A stretch of 49,491 nucleotides of DNA from Myxococcales bacterium (lineage in GTDB: Bacteria; Myxococcota_A; Polyangia; Haliangiales; Haliangiaceae), in contig CANKMW010000071.1 in the NCBI GenBank assembly GCA_947483555.1, positions 1 to 49,491 on the forward strand, written 5' to 3'. The position numbers and the translations under genes were made by a program. Under the pieces are notes generated by a model. It saw only the letters and a list, made by a program, of their open reading frames with translations. It did not search any database and had not been told where the DNA came from. Within the stretch, counting starts at the first letter, position 1, and each line of letters starts with the position of its first letter. This document shows positions 25,841 to 34,124 of this stretch, one piece after another.

Positions 25841-28326
25841 TGCGTCGCCTCATGATCGTGGCGCTGGCCGCGGTCGCCGGCTGCCCGGAACCGGCGGCAC
25901 CGCTCGATCCCTGGGCCCCGCGCTCGCTCGACGCCGAGCCCGATCCGTTCGGCCCCGAGCACCCGCTGTGGGCGCCGCAGCCCCACCGCGATCGGCCGCA
26001 AGCCGCCGCGCTCGCGGCCGACGGCGCCACGCTGTACGTCGCCCTGCGCGGCGTCGAGGATCGGCCGTCGCAGCAGGTCGCGGTGGTCGACGTCGCCAGC
26101 CGCGTGGTGCGGCGCCGGATCGACGTCGGTCGGGCGCCGGTGGCGCTCGCCCTGCACCCCGCCGGTCGCTACCTGGCGGTGGCGAATCTGCTGTCCAACT
26201 GGGTCAGCGTCATCGACACCGCGAGCGACCGGGTGGTGTTCGAACGCCCGACGCCCTGGTACACGACCGCGATCGGGTTCTCCCCCGACGGCCGCCACGC
26301 CTACCTCGCCAATCGCTGGAAGGATTCGGTGCTGACCTGGGAGCTCGAGGTCGCCGCGGACGGGCGCTTCACGGTCCGCGGTGACGACTACACCGCGCTC
26401 GCGCCATGGCAGCCGATGGGGGCGCCGGTGGCGACCAACCCCGACGTGCTGGCGGTGGGCAGCGACGGTCGGGTCTGGGTCGGCGCGGTCGCCGGCCAGG
26501 CGGTCGAGGTCGTCGCCCCCGGCGGCGGCCTGACCCTGGCCCGCATCGCGGTGCGGTCGCCGATCGGTGGGCTGCTGCTGGCCGGACGATGGCTGGTGGT
26601 GAGCCACATCGGTCGCGGCAGCGGCTTTCCCGAACACGATGGCGTCGACGGCGACGGCGACGGCGCCCCCGGCGACGGCACCGGCAACGTCATGTTCCAG
26701 GACCTGCAGAACGAGCTCGAGGTGTTCGACACCACGACCTTGGCCGCGGTCGCCAACGTGACCAGCGACAGCCTGTGCTGCCGCGACTACCGCGACGTCG
26801 ACCCCGACGATCCGAGCCGCGGCACCCGCATCCCGGCTCCCGAGACCTGGCAACCGGAGCGGGCCCTGGCGCTGCCGCCGCGCGCGAGCTGGATCGTCGC
26901 CGGCGCGCTGCCGACCCGGATGGCCGCCCTCGGCGAGCCGAGCGCCGGCCGGCAGCGCTTCGCGGTCGTGATGTCGGCCTCGGACCAGCTGCAGCGCTTC
27001 GACCTCGACCTCACCACCGGTGCGCTGACCGCCGTCGATGGCGACCGCCTCTACCCCACCGGCCACGCGCCGGTCGACGTGGTCGCGACCACCGACGGCG
27101 CCCTGGCGTTCGCGGTCGGCCGGCTCGGCGAGGACGTCGCGCTGGTGCCCACCGGCCTGGCCCCCGACCCGGGCGCCGCGCTGGTGCGGATCGTGGTCGG
27201 CGACGTCGCCGGCGGCGAGTTCCCGGCCACCGACGTCGAGCTCGGCGAGCTGTTCAACGCGGTGACCGCGCCGCTCACCGTCGACGGCGATCAATCCTGC
27301 GTCCATTGCCACCGCGACGGCGGCAACCTCGATCGGGTGGTGGCGATGCCGCTGCAGGCCAACCGCACCTGGGGGTCGCGCCAGGTCCAGGCCTACCGCG
27401 GCGCCTTCGACACCCGGCCCTGGTTCCTGGAAGCGGCGATGGACGAGAAGAACTTCTTCCCGGTCCTCAACGAGCTCGACCGCAAGGAGAACTTCTGTTG
27501 CGAGGAGCTCGACCCGCTGATCTGGTCGGCGTATCCGTCGGTCAGCGCGTGCCTCGCCGATCCGGCGCGCAGCGGCTGCAACCACGTGCTGTCGTGTCCG
27601 ACCGATCCGCCGCCCGAGTGCGCGACCCGCCGCTACGGCTCGCCGCACCTCACCCGCAACGCCGCGCTGCTCGCCGGCGCCGAGCGGCTGAGCGGGCGCC
27701 GCACCACCTTCGGCGACAGCCTGGTCCTGGCCGGCACCCGGGTGCCGATCGCGCTCGACTTCGATGGCGTCACCCGCTCGATCGGGCTGTTCTTGCTCGC
27801 CGCGCCGCGGCTGCCGCCCAACCCCAACCGGGCCCTCGACCTCACCGCCGCCGCCCGCGGGGCCGAGCTGTACCAGCGCGCCGAGGTCGGCTGCGCCACC
27901 TGTCACCCGCTCCCGATCACCACGGTGACGGTCGAACCCGACTTCAGTCCGGCCGGCATCCCGGTGCGCGTGCCGCCGGTGATCACACCCAGCCTCGACC
28001 CGAGCGGCGCCGTGGCCGACACCGTCACCCAGGGCTTCCGGGACACGTTCTCGGTCGGCGGCCTGGGCCCCACCGAGCAAGGCCCCGAGGGGATCCATTT
28101 CGGCATTCCGCAGCTGCGCGGGCTGTGGGACCGCGCGCCTCGCTTCTTCCACGACGGACGGGCGCGCAGCTTGCGCGCGGCGCTGCTGCCGCCCGGCCAT
28201 CCGGCGCTGGCGCCTGGCGAGGCCGGCTGCAACGAGCGGCGCGGTCAGCCCGACACCCACGGCGGCACGTCGCAGCTCAGCGCCGACGAGCTCGACGATC
28301 TGATCAGCTTCCTGCTCACGCTGTGA
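25840..28326 (+). CDS. beta-propeller and MauG-like diheme cytochrome lipoprotein
   Basis: An 828-residue lipoprotein (lipobox VAGC). The first half is a YVTN-type beta-propeller (DGATLYVALRG, PVALALHPAGRYLAVANLLSNWVSVID, AIGFSPDGRHAYLANRW). The second half is a diheme cytochrome c peroxidase/MauG-like module with CVHCH (487-491) and CATCH (685-689) and the family end LWDRAPRFFHDGRARSLRAALLPP. Related proteins are peroxidases or protein-oxidising enzymes at the cell envelope. A DGVDGDGDGAPGDGTG stretch could bind Ca2+. The start overlaps the preceding stop. Confidence 0.85.
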   Translation: MRRLMIVALAAVAGCPEPAAPLDPWAPRSLDAEPDPFGPEHPLWAPQPHRDRPQAAALAADGATLYVALRGVEDRPSQQVAVVDVASRVVRRRIDVGRAPVALALHPAGRYLAVANLLSNWVSVIDTASDRVVFERPTPWYTTAIGFSPDGRHAYLANRWKDSVLTWELEVAADGRFTVRGDDYTALAPWQPMGAPVATNPDVLAVGSDGRVWVGAVAGQAVEVVAPGGGLTLARIAVRSPIGGLLLAGRWLVVSHIGRGSGFPEHDGVDGDGDGAPGDGTGNVMFQDLQNELEVFDTTTLAAVANVTSDSLCCRDYRDVDPDDPSRGTRIPAPETWQPERALALPPRASWIVAGALPTRMAALGEPSAGRQRFAVVMSASDQLQRFDLDLTTGALTAVDGDRLYPTGHAPVDVVATTDGALAFAVGRLGEDVALVPTGLAPDPGAALVRIVVGDVAGGEFPATDVELGELFNAVTAPLTVDGDQSCVHCHRDGGNLDRVVAMPLQANRTWGSRQVQAYRGAFDTRPWFLEAAMDEKNFFPVLNELDRKENFCCEELDPLIWSAYPSVSACLADPARSGCNHVLSCPTDPPPECATRRYGSPHLTRNAALLAGAERLSGRRTTFGDSLVLAGTRVPIALDFDGVTRSIGLFLLAAPRLPPNPNRALDLTAAARGAELYQRAEVGCATCHPLPITTVTVEPDFSPAGIPVRVPPVITPSLDPSGAVADTVTQGFRDTFSVGGLGPTEQGPEGIHFGIPQLRGLWDRAPRFFHDGRARSLRAALLPPGHPALAPGEAGCNERRGQPDTHGGTSQLSADELDDLISFLLTL

Positions 28327-28328
28327 TC

Positions 28329-29333
28329 ATGACGCGCCTCATCGCCGCCAGCGCGCTGCTCGTGGTCACCGCGGTCGCGGCCGGGTGCCCGAGCGAACCG
28401 TGCGACCCGACCTGGAGCGTCGAGCTCGATCGACCCGGGGGCGCGCTGCTCGCCGGCTGGGGCCGGGCCGCCGATGACGCCTGGCTGGTCGGCGGCGGCC
28501 TCGGCACCGGCGGCGCCCGCATCGTGCGCTGGACCGGACAACCGATCGAGGCCACCGCGGCGCTCGCCGCCGACCGCGGCGAGACGTTGTGGTGGGTGTG
28601 GGGGACGCCCGCCGGCACCCTGTGGGCGGTGGGCGAGCGCGGCCTGGTGCTGCGCGGTCCCGCTGACGGCAGCGCCGCGCTGACGGTGGTGCCCAGCGAC
28701 ACCGAGGCCACGCTGTACGGGGTGTGGGGCAGCGGCGACGACGACGTGTGGATCGTCGGCGGGGTCGCCAACCAGCGCGCCGACGCCGACGACGATCTGG
28801 TGTTGCACTGGGACGGCCAGCGCCTGGCGCGCCTCGAGCTGCCGCGCCGCGACGCCGCGCTGTTCAAGGTGTGGGGACCCGCCGGCGGCGACGAGCTGTG
28901 GGTGAGCGGCGAGGCCGGCACCTTGTGGCGGCGGCGCGACGGGGCCTGGATCGATCACGCGCTCGACACGCCGGCCAGCGTGCTGACCGTGCACGGCTGC
29001 AGCGCCGACGAGGCCTACGCCGTCGGCGGCCGCCACGTCTGGCAGTGGGATGGCGCCGCCTGGACCGAGGTCGCGGGGCTGCCGGCGTTCGCGCTCGCCA
29101 CCGGCGTGGCGTGCGGCGAGCGCGAGGTGCTGGTGGTCGGCGCCCAGGGCGTGCGCCTGCGCCGCGACCGCGCCACCGGCGCGTGGTCCGACGACCAGCT
29201 CGAGCCGTTCGTCGGCGCCGATCTGCACGGCGCGTGGGCGGCGCCCGGCGGCGAGCTGTTCGCGATCGGCGGCGACTACCTGCTGCCGGCGACCTCGCGC
29301 CGCGGCGTGCTGGCCCGCTTCGCGTGTCGGTGA
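28329..29333 (+). CDS. beta-propeller lipoprotein
   Basis: A 334-residue lipoprotein (lipobox VAAGC) built of repeated blade motifs of the type 'VWGxxxxDVWxVG' (LLAGWGRAADDAWLVGG, LWWVWGTPAGTLWAVGE, LYGVWGSGDDDVWIVGG, LFKVWGPAGGDELWVSGE, LHGAWAAPGGELFAIGG). These are common in myxobacterial secreted proteins. No catalytic residues are recognised. It is the last gene of the envelope operon and overlaps the convergent diiron-protein gene by 58 bp. Confidence 0.78.
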   Translation: MTRLIAASALLVVTAVAAGCPSEPCDPTWSVELDRPGGALLAGWGRAADDAWLVGGGLGTGGARIVRWTGQPIEATAALAADRGETLWWVWGTPAGTLWAVGERGLVLRGPADGSAALTVVPSDTEATLYGVWGSGDDDVWIVGGVANQRADADDDLVLHWDGQRLARLELPRRDAALFKVWGPAGGDELWVSGEAGTLWRRRDGAWIDHALDTPASVLTVHGCSADEAYAVGGRHVWQWDGAAWTEVAGLPAFALATGVACGEREVLVVGAQGVRLRRDRATGAWSDDQLEPFVGADLHGAWAAPGGELFAIGGDYLLPATSRRGVLARFACR

Positions 29334-30484
29334 CCATTCGGGGCGGCGGCGAAGATCTCCTGCTCGACCTGCGCCACCACCTCGTCCTTGCTGGTGTCGG
29401 CGGCCATGAAGTCGCGCGCCTGGTGGCCGGGCCGGGTCAGCCGACAGTAGAGGTTGAACAGCGCGTTGAAGCGGCCCAGCATCACCGGCCCCGGCGCCGG
29501 CAACATGAAGCCGGCCCGCTCGGAGAGCAACACGACCTTGCGCAGCACCGAGCCGGCGAACTCGAAGGCGTCGATGCCGAGCACCGCCAGATCCTCCTCG
29601 AGCAGCAGGATCAACGGCAGGGTCGGCAGCGCCATGCGCAGGCGGCGGCGCCGCGCGCCCCGCCCGAGCTGCTGCCGCCGGGTCATCGGGAAGTCCTTGA
29701 AGTAGTTCTGCGGCAGCGCGGTGTGGCGAGCCTCGTCGAGGTGAAACAGGCGCAGGATCTCCAACCCCGGCAGGTGGGCGAGGGCGCCGAAGATCGACAG
29801 CGCGATGGTCTCGACCAGCACGTTCATGCCGTAGAACTTCTCGAGGCCGTCGGCGCGCAGCACACCCTCGAGCAGGAGGTACTCCCACGCGCTCTGCCGC
29901 GGCACCGGCACGCCGAACGCCTGCACGACCTCGCGCAGGACGACGAAGTGCTTGGCCTCCTCGAGCACCTGCATCGTCACGGCGGCCTTGGCGCCGCTCG
30001 ACTGGACGTCGCGCAGGTTGGCGGCCGAGACCAGCCAGGCGTAGGCCTCGCCGTGACCGATGGCGCTGAGCACGTTGACGATCGCCTGCTTCTGGCGCGG
30101 CGTGTAGTGGCGATCGAGCTCGGCGCGGAAGTCCGCCGACGTGACCCGGGCTCGCGCCTGCTTCTCCGTCGCGGACAGCGACTGCTCCGCCATGTCGTGG
30201 ATCGCGCGCTCGGCGGCGCCCAGATCGCGGAAGCTCGACCACGGCGCCGCCGCCTCGGCCTTCCACAACAGGCGCAGGCTCTTGTCGTAGTGCTTGCGGC
30301 GCATCTCGTCGTTGGCGCCGCCGATGAACTCGTAGTGGAGGTCGTCGTAGTCGGCGGCGCGACCGCCGAGCCCGAGCTTGCGCAGCACCCGATCGCGGGT
30401 CCGCACCGCGCGGTTCACGGTCTCCTCGATCGCGCGGTTGATCGTGGCGGCCTTGCGGTTCACGGGCAGCTCGTCGACGTCCAT
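29276..30484 (-). CDS. ferritin-like diiron protein
   Basis: A 402-residue helical protein with a complete carboxylate-bridged diiron ligand set: Glu146 (GHGEAYAW), Glu176-X2-His179 (EEAKHF), Glu225 (LVETIALS) and Glu251-X2-His254 (DEARHT). This is the ferritin-like fold of O2-activating oxygenases, AurF-type N-oxygenases and related enzymes. BoxB-type benzoyl-CoA epoxidase is one relative to consider, but BoxA is not present. A membrane-like stretch (LPTLPLILLLEE) follows the ligand helices. ATG 30484 has a GGAGG Shine-Dalgarno, unlike the leaderless genes around it. An exact palindrome and an FNR-type box lie upstream. An O2-using enzyme inside an anaerobic island is unexpected. Confidence 0.75.
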   Translation of the reverse strand: MDVDELPVNRKAATINRAIEETVNRAVRTRDRVLRKLGLGGRAADYDDLHYEFIGGANDEMRRKHYDKSLRLLWKAEAAAPWSSFRDLGAAERAIHDMAEQSLSATEKQARARVTSADFRAELDRHYTPRQKQAIVNVLSAIGHGEAYAWLVSAANLRDVQSSGAKAAVTMQVLEEAKHFVVLREVVQAFGVPVPRQSAWEYLLLEGVLRADGLEKFYGMNVLVETIALSIFGALAHLPGLEILRLFHLDEARHTALPQNYFKDFPMTRRQQLGRGARRRRLRMALPTLPLILLLEEDLAVLGIDAFEFAGSVLRKVVLLSERAGFMLPAPGPVMLGRFNALFNLYCRLTRPGHQARDFMAADTSKDEVVAQVEQEIFAAAPNGHRHAKRASTPRREVAGSR

Positions 30485-30504
30485 CAGGTCCTCCCCGGTG
30501 AAGA

Positions 30505-30518
30505 TGAAACCGGTTTCA
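30505..30518 (-). promoter_or_regulatory. perfect palindrome upstream of the diiron-protein gene
   Basis: TGAAACCGGTTTCA is an exact 14-bp palindrome 21 bp upstream of ATG 30484. If transcription starts 41.5 bp from the neighbouring FNR-type box centre (about 30510), this palindrome covers the start site, the classical place for a repressor such as a TetR-type protein. No such repressor gene is in the window. Confidence 0.5.
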
Positions 30519-30544
30519 GTTTCCACGCCGGCCCGGCTTCCGTC

Positions 30545-30558
30545 TTGACGCCGGTCAA
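30545..30558. promoter_or_regulatory. FNR-type box between the diiron-protein and nitronate monooxygenase genes
   Basis: TTGACGCCGGTCAA, with 5-bp perfect arms, is centred 67.5 bp upstream of ATG 30484. Placing the start of transcription 41.5 bp from its centre gives a 26-nt leader that contains the Shine-Dalgarno, with GAAACT as a weak -10. The site is 110 bp from the plus-strand gene at 30662 and less likely to act there. Confidence 0.55.
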
Positions 30559-30661
30559 CTCGCCGCCGCGTTCCGACGTCGTGACCAGAGCATGGCGAGC
30601 GTCGACCAGGGATGGCGCAACCCTGACCGGCGCGCCGGGCCGACGTGGGTACGGTGCCGCC

Positions 30662-32122
30662 ATGGGCGAACCAATCACCGACAAGCTCGACCAGCTGCCC
30701 GTGATCATCCAGGGCGGGATGGGGGTGGGGGTCTCGAGCTGGAACCTGGCGCGCGCGGTGTCGCAACGCGGTCACCTCGGCGTGGTGTCCGGCACCGGCT
30801 GCGAGACCACGCTGGTGCGGCGACTGCAGGACGGCGATCCGGGCGGCCACCTGCGCGGCGCGATGGCGCGCTTCCCCATCCCGGGGGTGGCCGACGCCGT
30901 CGTGCGCCGCTACTACCGCGCCGACGGGCGGGCGCCGGGCGAGGCCTATCAGATGTTGCCGATGTACCGGCAGAACGTCAGCCGCGCGCGCGAGCAGCTC
31001 ACGATGCTCGGCACGTTCGTGGAGGTTCACCTGGCCAAGCAGGGCCATGACGGCGTGGTCGGCATGAACCTGCTCACCAAGATCCAGCTGCCGACCCTGG
31101 CCGCGCTGTACGGCGCGATGCTGGCCGGCGTCGACTACGTCCTCATGGGCGCCGGGATCCCGCGCGAGATTCCCGGCGCGCTCGACGCGCTCGCCGAGCA
31201 CAAGCTGTTCGCGCTGCGCCTCGACGTCGAACAGCAGCCCGACGGCGTGGTCGCGCAGGTCACGTTCGATCCGGCCGCGCACTGGCCCGGCCCGCCGCCC
31301 GCGCTGCGGCGGCCGCGCTTCCTCGCCATCGTCGCCAGCAACTCGCTGGCGACCATGCTCGCGCGCAAGGCCAACGGCAAGGTCGACGGCTTCGTCGTCG
31401 AAGGCCCCACCGCCGGCGGCCACAACGCGCCACCGCGCGGCGAGCCGCGCTGGAACCAGCTCGGCGAACCGCTGTACGGGCCGCGCGACGCGGTCGATCT
31501 GGGCAAGCTGCGCGACCTCGGCCTGCCGTTCTGGATCGCCGGCGGTGCCGGCCACCCCGATCGGTTGCAGGCGGCGCGCGACGCCGGCGCCGCCGGGATC
31601 CAGGTCGGCACGTTGTTCGCGTTCTGCGACGAGTCCGGACTCGACGGCGAGCTCAAGCGCGCGATCGTGGCGCGCGCCGGACGCGGCGAGATCGAGGTCC
31701 GCACCGACGCCCACGCGTCGCCGACCGGATACCCGTTCAAGGTCGTGACCTGGCCCGAGAACCCGGCCGCCGGCGTCGTGCGCGAGCGCATCTGCGACCT
31801 CGGCTACCTGCGCGTCGCCTACGCCGAGCCCGACGGCAAGGTCGGCTACCGTTGCTCGGGCGAGCCGATCGAGGCCTACGTCACCAAGGGCGGTCGGGTC
31901 GAGGACACGATCGGCCGGACCTGCCTGTGCAACTCGCTGATGGCGACCATCGGCCTCGCCCAGCTCCGGGCCGGCGGCGCGGTCGAGCCGCCGCTGGTGA
32001 CCAGCGGCGACGATCTGACGTCGATGGCCGGGTTCCTCGCCGCGCGGACCGCCTACACGGCCGCCGACGTGATCGGCTACCTGCTCCCCGAGCGCCAGCC
32101 AGAGCCAGTGCCGATCACGTAG
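30662..32122 (+). CDS. nitronate monooxygenase/2-nitropropane dioxygenase-like FMN protein
   Basis: A 486-residue FMN-dependent TIM-barrel protein of the 2-nitropropane dioxygenase/nitronate monooxygenase family. Visible blocks are LPVIIQGGMGVGVSSWNLA at the N-terminus, VVGMNLLTKIQLPTL, DYVLMGAGIPREIPG, VDGFVVEGPTAGGHNAPPRG (flavin/phosphate loop with the family's GGH), FWIAGGAGHPDRLQ and GIQVGTLFAFCDESG. The C-terminal third has a CLCNSLMATIGLAQLR segment. The substrate is unclear; many members are enoyl-reductase- or quinone-reductase-like rather than nitronate oxidases. The ATG has TACGGT 6 nt upstream (leaderless type). A 41-bp piece of its 3' end is duplicated at 32802-32842. Confidence 0.82.
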   Translation: MGEPITDKLDQLPVIIQGGMGVGVSSWNLARAVSQRGHLGVVSGTGCETTLVRRLQDGDPGGHLRGAMARFPIPGVADAVVRRYYRADGRAPGEAYQMLPMYRQNVSRAREQLTMLGTFVEVHLAKQGHDGVVGMNLLTKIQLPTLAALYGAMLAGVDYVLMGAGIPREIPGALDALAEHKLFALRLDVEQQPDGVVAQVTFDPAAHWPGPPPALRRPRFLAIVASNSLATMLARKANGKVDGFVVEGPTAGGHNAPPRGEPRWNQLGEPLYGPRDAVDLGKLRDLGLPFWIAGGAGHPDRLQAARDAGAAGIQVGTLFAFCDESGLDGELKRAIVARAGRGEIEVRTDAHASPTGYPFKVVTWPENPAAGVVRERICDLGYLRVAYAEPDGKVGYRCSGEPIEAYVTKGGRVEDTIGRTCLCNSLMATIGLAQLRAGGAVEPPLVTSGDDLTSMAGFLAARTAYTAADVIGYLLPERQPEPVPIT

Positions 32123-32232
32123 CGTCACGTGATCGAGATGGTCCACGTTTCCGCTCGTCCTGACGTGTCCGGCCTGCGCAAGGACCGACTCGAGCGCCGC
32201 GGATCGGCGCGACTGCGGCTATGCTGGCGAGC

Positions 32233-32775
32233 ATGAGCGAGCGCGAGCGTGGCCCGATCCCGGGGCTGGTGACCGCAACGCCGCCGGGGCCGATGATCGC
32301 GATCGCCGCCGACGGCCGCGAGGTCCGGTTCCGCCGGCTGGCGCTGATCGACGGTCGCCGGGTCGCGATCGGCTCGCCGGTCCTGCTCGGCGACCTGGTC
32401 CAGCGAGCCGGCGAATGGTGGGCCGAGCGGGTCGAGCTGGATCCCGCCCGCCGCGCCGAGCACGACGCGCTGTGCGCGGCCCAGGATCGCCGGATCGAGC
32501 CGGCGCCGATCACCACGACCGGCGTCATCGAGGCGGTCGACGGCGAGGCGGTGCGGGTCCGGCTCGCCGACGGCCGCGAGGTCTGGTGCCGCCGCAGCAA
32601 GTGCCGGGACCACCGCGGCCACCTCGGGCTACGGGTGGTGGTGACGCTGGCGCCCGAGCGGGTCGCCGCGGTCGCGATCGCCCCCGAGGACATCGCCCGC
32701 AACGCCGCCCTGTGCAAGGAGCTCGAGCCCAAGCCGATCGGCCCGATCCGCTGGCCGCGCGACGAGCCGGCGTGA
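32233..32775 (+). CDS. small OB/SH3-like protein of unknown function
   Basis: A 180-residue cytosolic protein I do not recognise as a family. Two similar beta-rich segments (MIAIAADGREVRFRRLALIDGRRVAIGSPV and VIEAVDGEAVRVRLADGREVWCRRSKC) suggest repeated small beta-barrels, as in ribosome-small-subunit GTPase N-domains or nucleic-acid-binding folds. ATG 32233 is preferred over ATG 32221 because TATGCT (32220-32225) is a -10-like hexamer 7 nt before it. It is convergent with oah. Confidence 0.65.
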   Translation: MSERERGPIPGLVTATPPGPMIAIAADGREVRFRRLALIDGRRVAIGSPVLLGDLVQRAGEWWAERVELDPARRAEHDALCAAQDRRIEPAPITTTGVIEAVDGEAVRVRLADGREVWCRRSKCRDHRGHLGLRVVVTLAPERVAAVAIAPEDIARNAALCKELEPKPIGPIRWPRDEPA

Positions 32776-32801
32776 GCGGGCCCGGGATCAGGACGACGCC
32801 G

Positions 32802-32842
32802 ACACGGCCGCCGACGTGATCGGCGACCTGCTCCCCGCGCGC
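32802..32842 (+). pseudogene. duplicated 3'-end fragment of the nitronate monooxygenase gene
   Basis: The 41 bases at 32802-32842 match 32055-32095, within the end of the upstream flavoprotein gene, at 39 of 41 positions. The fragment would encode TAADVIGDLLPAR versus TAADVIGYLLPER in the gene and has no start of its own. It lies in the 113-bp gap between the convergent genes at 32233 and oah, so it is a non-coding relic of a local duplication. Confidence 0.7.
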
Positions 32843-32888
32843 TGGCGCCGATGCCGCTGACGTGGCGCAGCACCAAGCGTCATGGTCG

Positions 32889-33971
32889 CTAGCGCGACCC
32901 GGGCATGATCGCGTTCTCGAGGTCCGAGCCCTCCCAGGTCGAGCCGGCGGCCAGGTGGCGGCGCAACCCGATGAAGTCGACCTCGCGGCTGCCGCCGGAC
33001 TCGAAGGCGCGAAAGCCGGCCTTGGCCTCGGTCATCATGTTGAGCGACAGCCAGGCTCGGCTCTGTTCCTTGTTCTGATCCCAGTGCTCGAGCTTCTTCT
33101 TGCGCAGGCTCTCGATGGTCTTCAACACGCAGTCGGGAAACGTCATCATCAACTTCGTCGTCAGCCGGTCGACCGCGCGATCGAGCTCGACGAGATCGAC
33201 GGTGCCGCGGGCCAGGACGGCCTTGCCCGCCGCCAGAGCGTCGCCGACCTTGGCCTCGCCGTACACGATCTGCCCCCGATCGTCGATCCAGCGCCCGGTC
33301 TCGACCAGCGGGTTGGGGACCAGCTCGCCATCGACGCGAACCACCGGCGCGATCTCGGTGAGCAGGCCGAGCCGCATCGCCTTGTGCGCGCTCCACAGAC
33401 CGGCCGCGGTGGTGCATGACAGCAGCGCCTGCTCGATGCCGACGTAGAGGTGCAGGAAGTCGGTGGCGCCGCCGTCGGGAGCCGAGCCGTGCTTGGGACC
33501 GACCTGCCCGAAGCGGGCCAGATCGGAGGCGATCGAGAAGTCGCACGCCATCCCGATCTCCTGGCCGCCGCCGACCCGCATCCCGTTGACGCGACAGATC
33601 ACGGGTTTGTCGCAGGCCAGGATCGCCGACACCATGTCGTTGAACAGCCGCATGTACTGGCGGTACTCGCCGCTGTGGCCGGCGTAGCGGGTGGCGTACT
33701 CGCGCGTGTTGCCGCCGGCGCAGAACGCCCGGGTGCCGGCCCCGGTGAAGACCGTGCACACCGCCGCCCGATCGTTGCTGGCGTGGCGGAAGGCCAGGAT
33801 CACCTCCTTGATCGTGTCGGTGGTGTACGAGTTCAGCTCGCCCTCGTTGTCGAGGACGATCCACAGGTTGTGCAGCCCCTCGACCGCCGCTCCCTTCGGA
33901 TCGAAGACGGGATGACGCTCGACGCGGACGTGCTTGAACGCGAAGCCGGGCACGAGATCGTGGTCGTACAT
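32889..33971 (-). CDS. oah: 6-oxocyclohex-1-ene-1-carbonyl-CoA hydrolase
   Basis: Ring-opening hydrolase (also called BamA/BzdY) that converts 6-oxocyclohex-1-ene-1-carbonyl-CoA to 3-hydroxypimelyl-CoA. It is 360 residues, crotonase fold. The family-specific block LNSYTTDTIKEVILAFR is present, together with GTRAFCAGGNTREYA, VNGMRVGGGQEIGMACDFSIASD and GQVGPKHGSAPDGGATDFL. This gene is widely used as a marker for anaerobic benzoyl-CoA degradation. It is divergent from had. The FNR-type box 34006-34019 is centred exactly 41.5 bp upstream of its ATG, with TACTCA as a -10-like sequence and no Shine-Dalgarno. Confidence 0.95.
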   Translation of the reverse strand: MYDHDLVPGFAFKHVRVERHPVFDPKGAAVEGLHNLWIVLDNEGELNSYTTDTIKEVILAFRHASNDRAAVCTVFTGAGTRAFCAGGNTREYATRYAGHSGEYRQYMRLFNDMVSAILACDKPVICRVNGMRVGGGQEIGMACDFSIASDLARFGQVGPKHGSAPDGGATDFLHLYVGIEQALLSCTTAAGLWSAHKAMRLGLLTEIAPVVRVDGELVPNPLVETGRWIDDRGQIVYGEAKVGDALAAGKAVLARGTVDLVELDRAVDRLTTKLMMTFPDCVLKTIESLRKKKLEHWDQNKEQSRAWLSLNMMTEAKAGFRAFESGGSREVDFIGLRRHLAAGSTWEGSDLENAIMPGSR

Positions 33972-34005
33972 GGTGTCTGAGTACCGCCATCACCGCCGGC
34001 CCGAG

Positions 34006-34019
34006 TTGACCGCGGTCAA
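34006..34019 (-). promoter_or_regulatory. FNR-type box of oah
   Basis: The perfect 14-bp palindrome TTGACCGCGGTCAA is centred 41.5 bp upstream of the oah ATG at 33971. On the minus strand it continues with CTCGG, as do the boxes of had and of the gene at 20626. An identical core lies 71 bp away in front of had. Confidence 0.8.
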
Positions 34020-34076
34020 CGCCGAGGCCGATTCGGCCGCGGCCCCGCGATCCGGTCGCCAGAACGCCGGATCCAC

Positions 34077-34117
34077 TTGACCGCGGTCAACTCGGCACGC
34101 CGCGCGGCTCCTAGAGT
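34077..34117 (+). promoter_or_regulatory. FNR-type box and -10 of the had-dch-bcrCBAD operon
   Basis: The perfect palindrome TTGACCGCGGTCAA (34077-34090) is centred 41.5 bp upstream of the had ATG. The -10-like TAGAGT (34112-34117) is 7 nt before the ATG. The stretch CTAGAGT-N7-ATGG is shared with the promoter at 42.7 kb. There is no Shine-Dalgarno, so the transcript is predicted to be leaderless and activated in class II fashion. Confidence 0.82.
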
Positions 34118-34124
34118 TCGCCTC

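Noticed and set aside
29276..30484. Calling the diiron protein BoxB (benzoyl-CoA epoxidase)
   Set aside because: The diiron ligands fit many ferritin-like oxygenases, and neither boxA nor boxC is in the window, so only the general class is supported.
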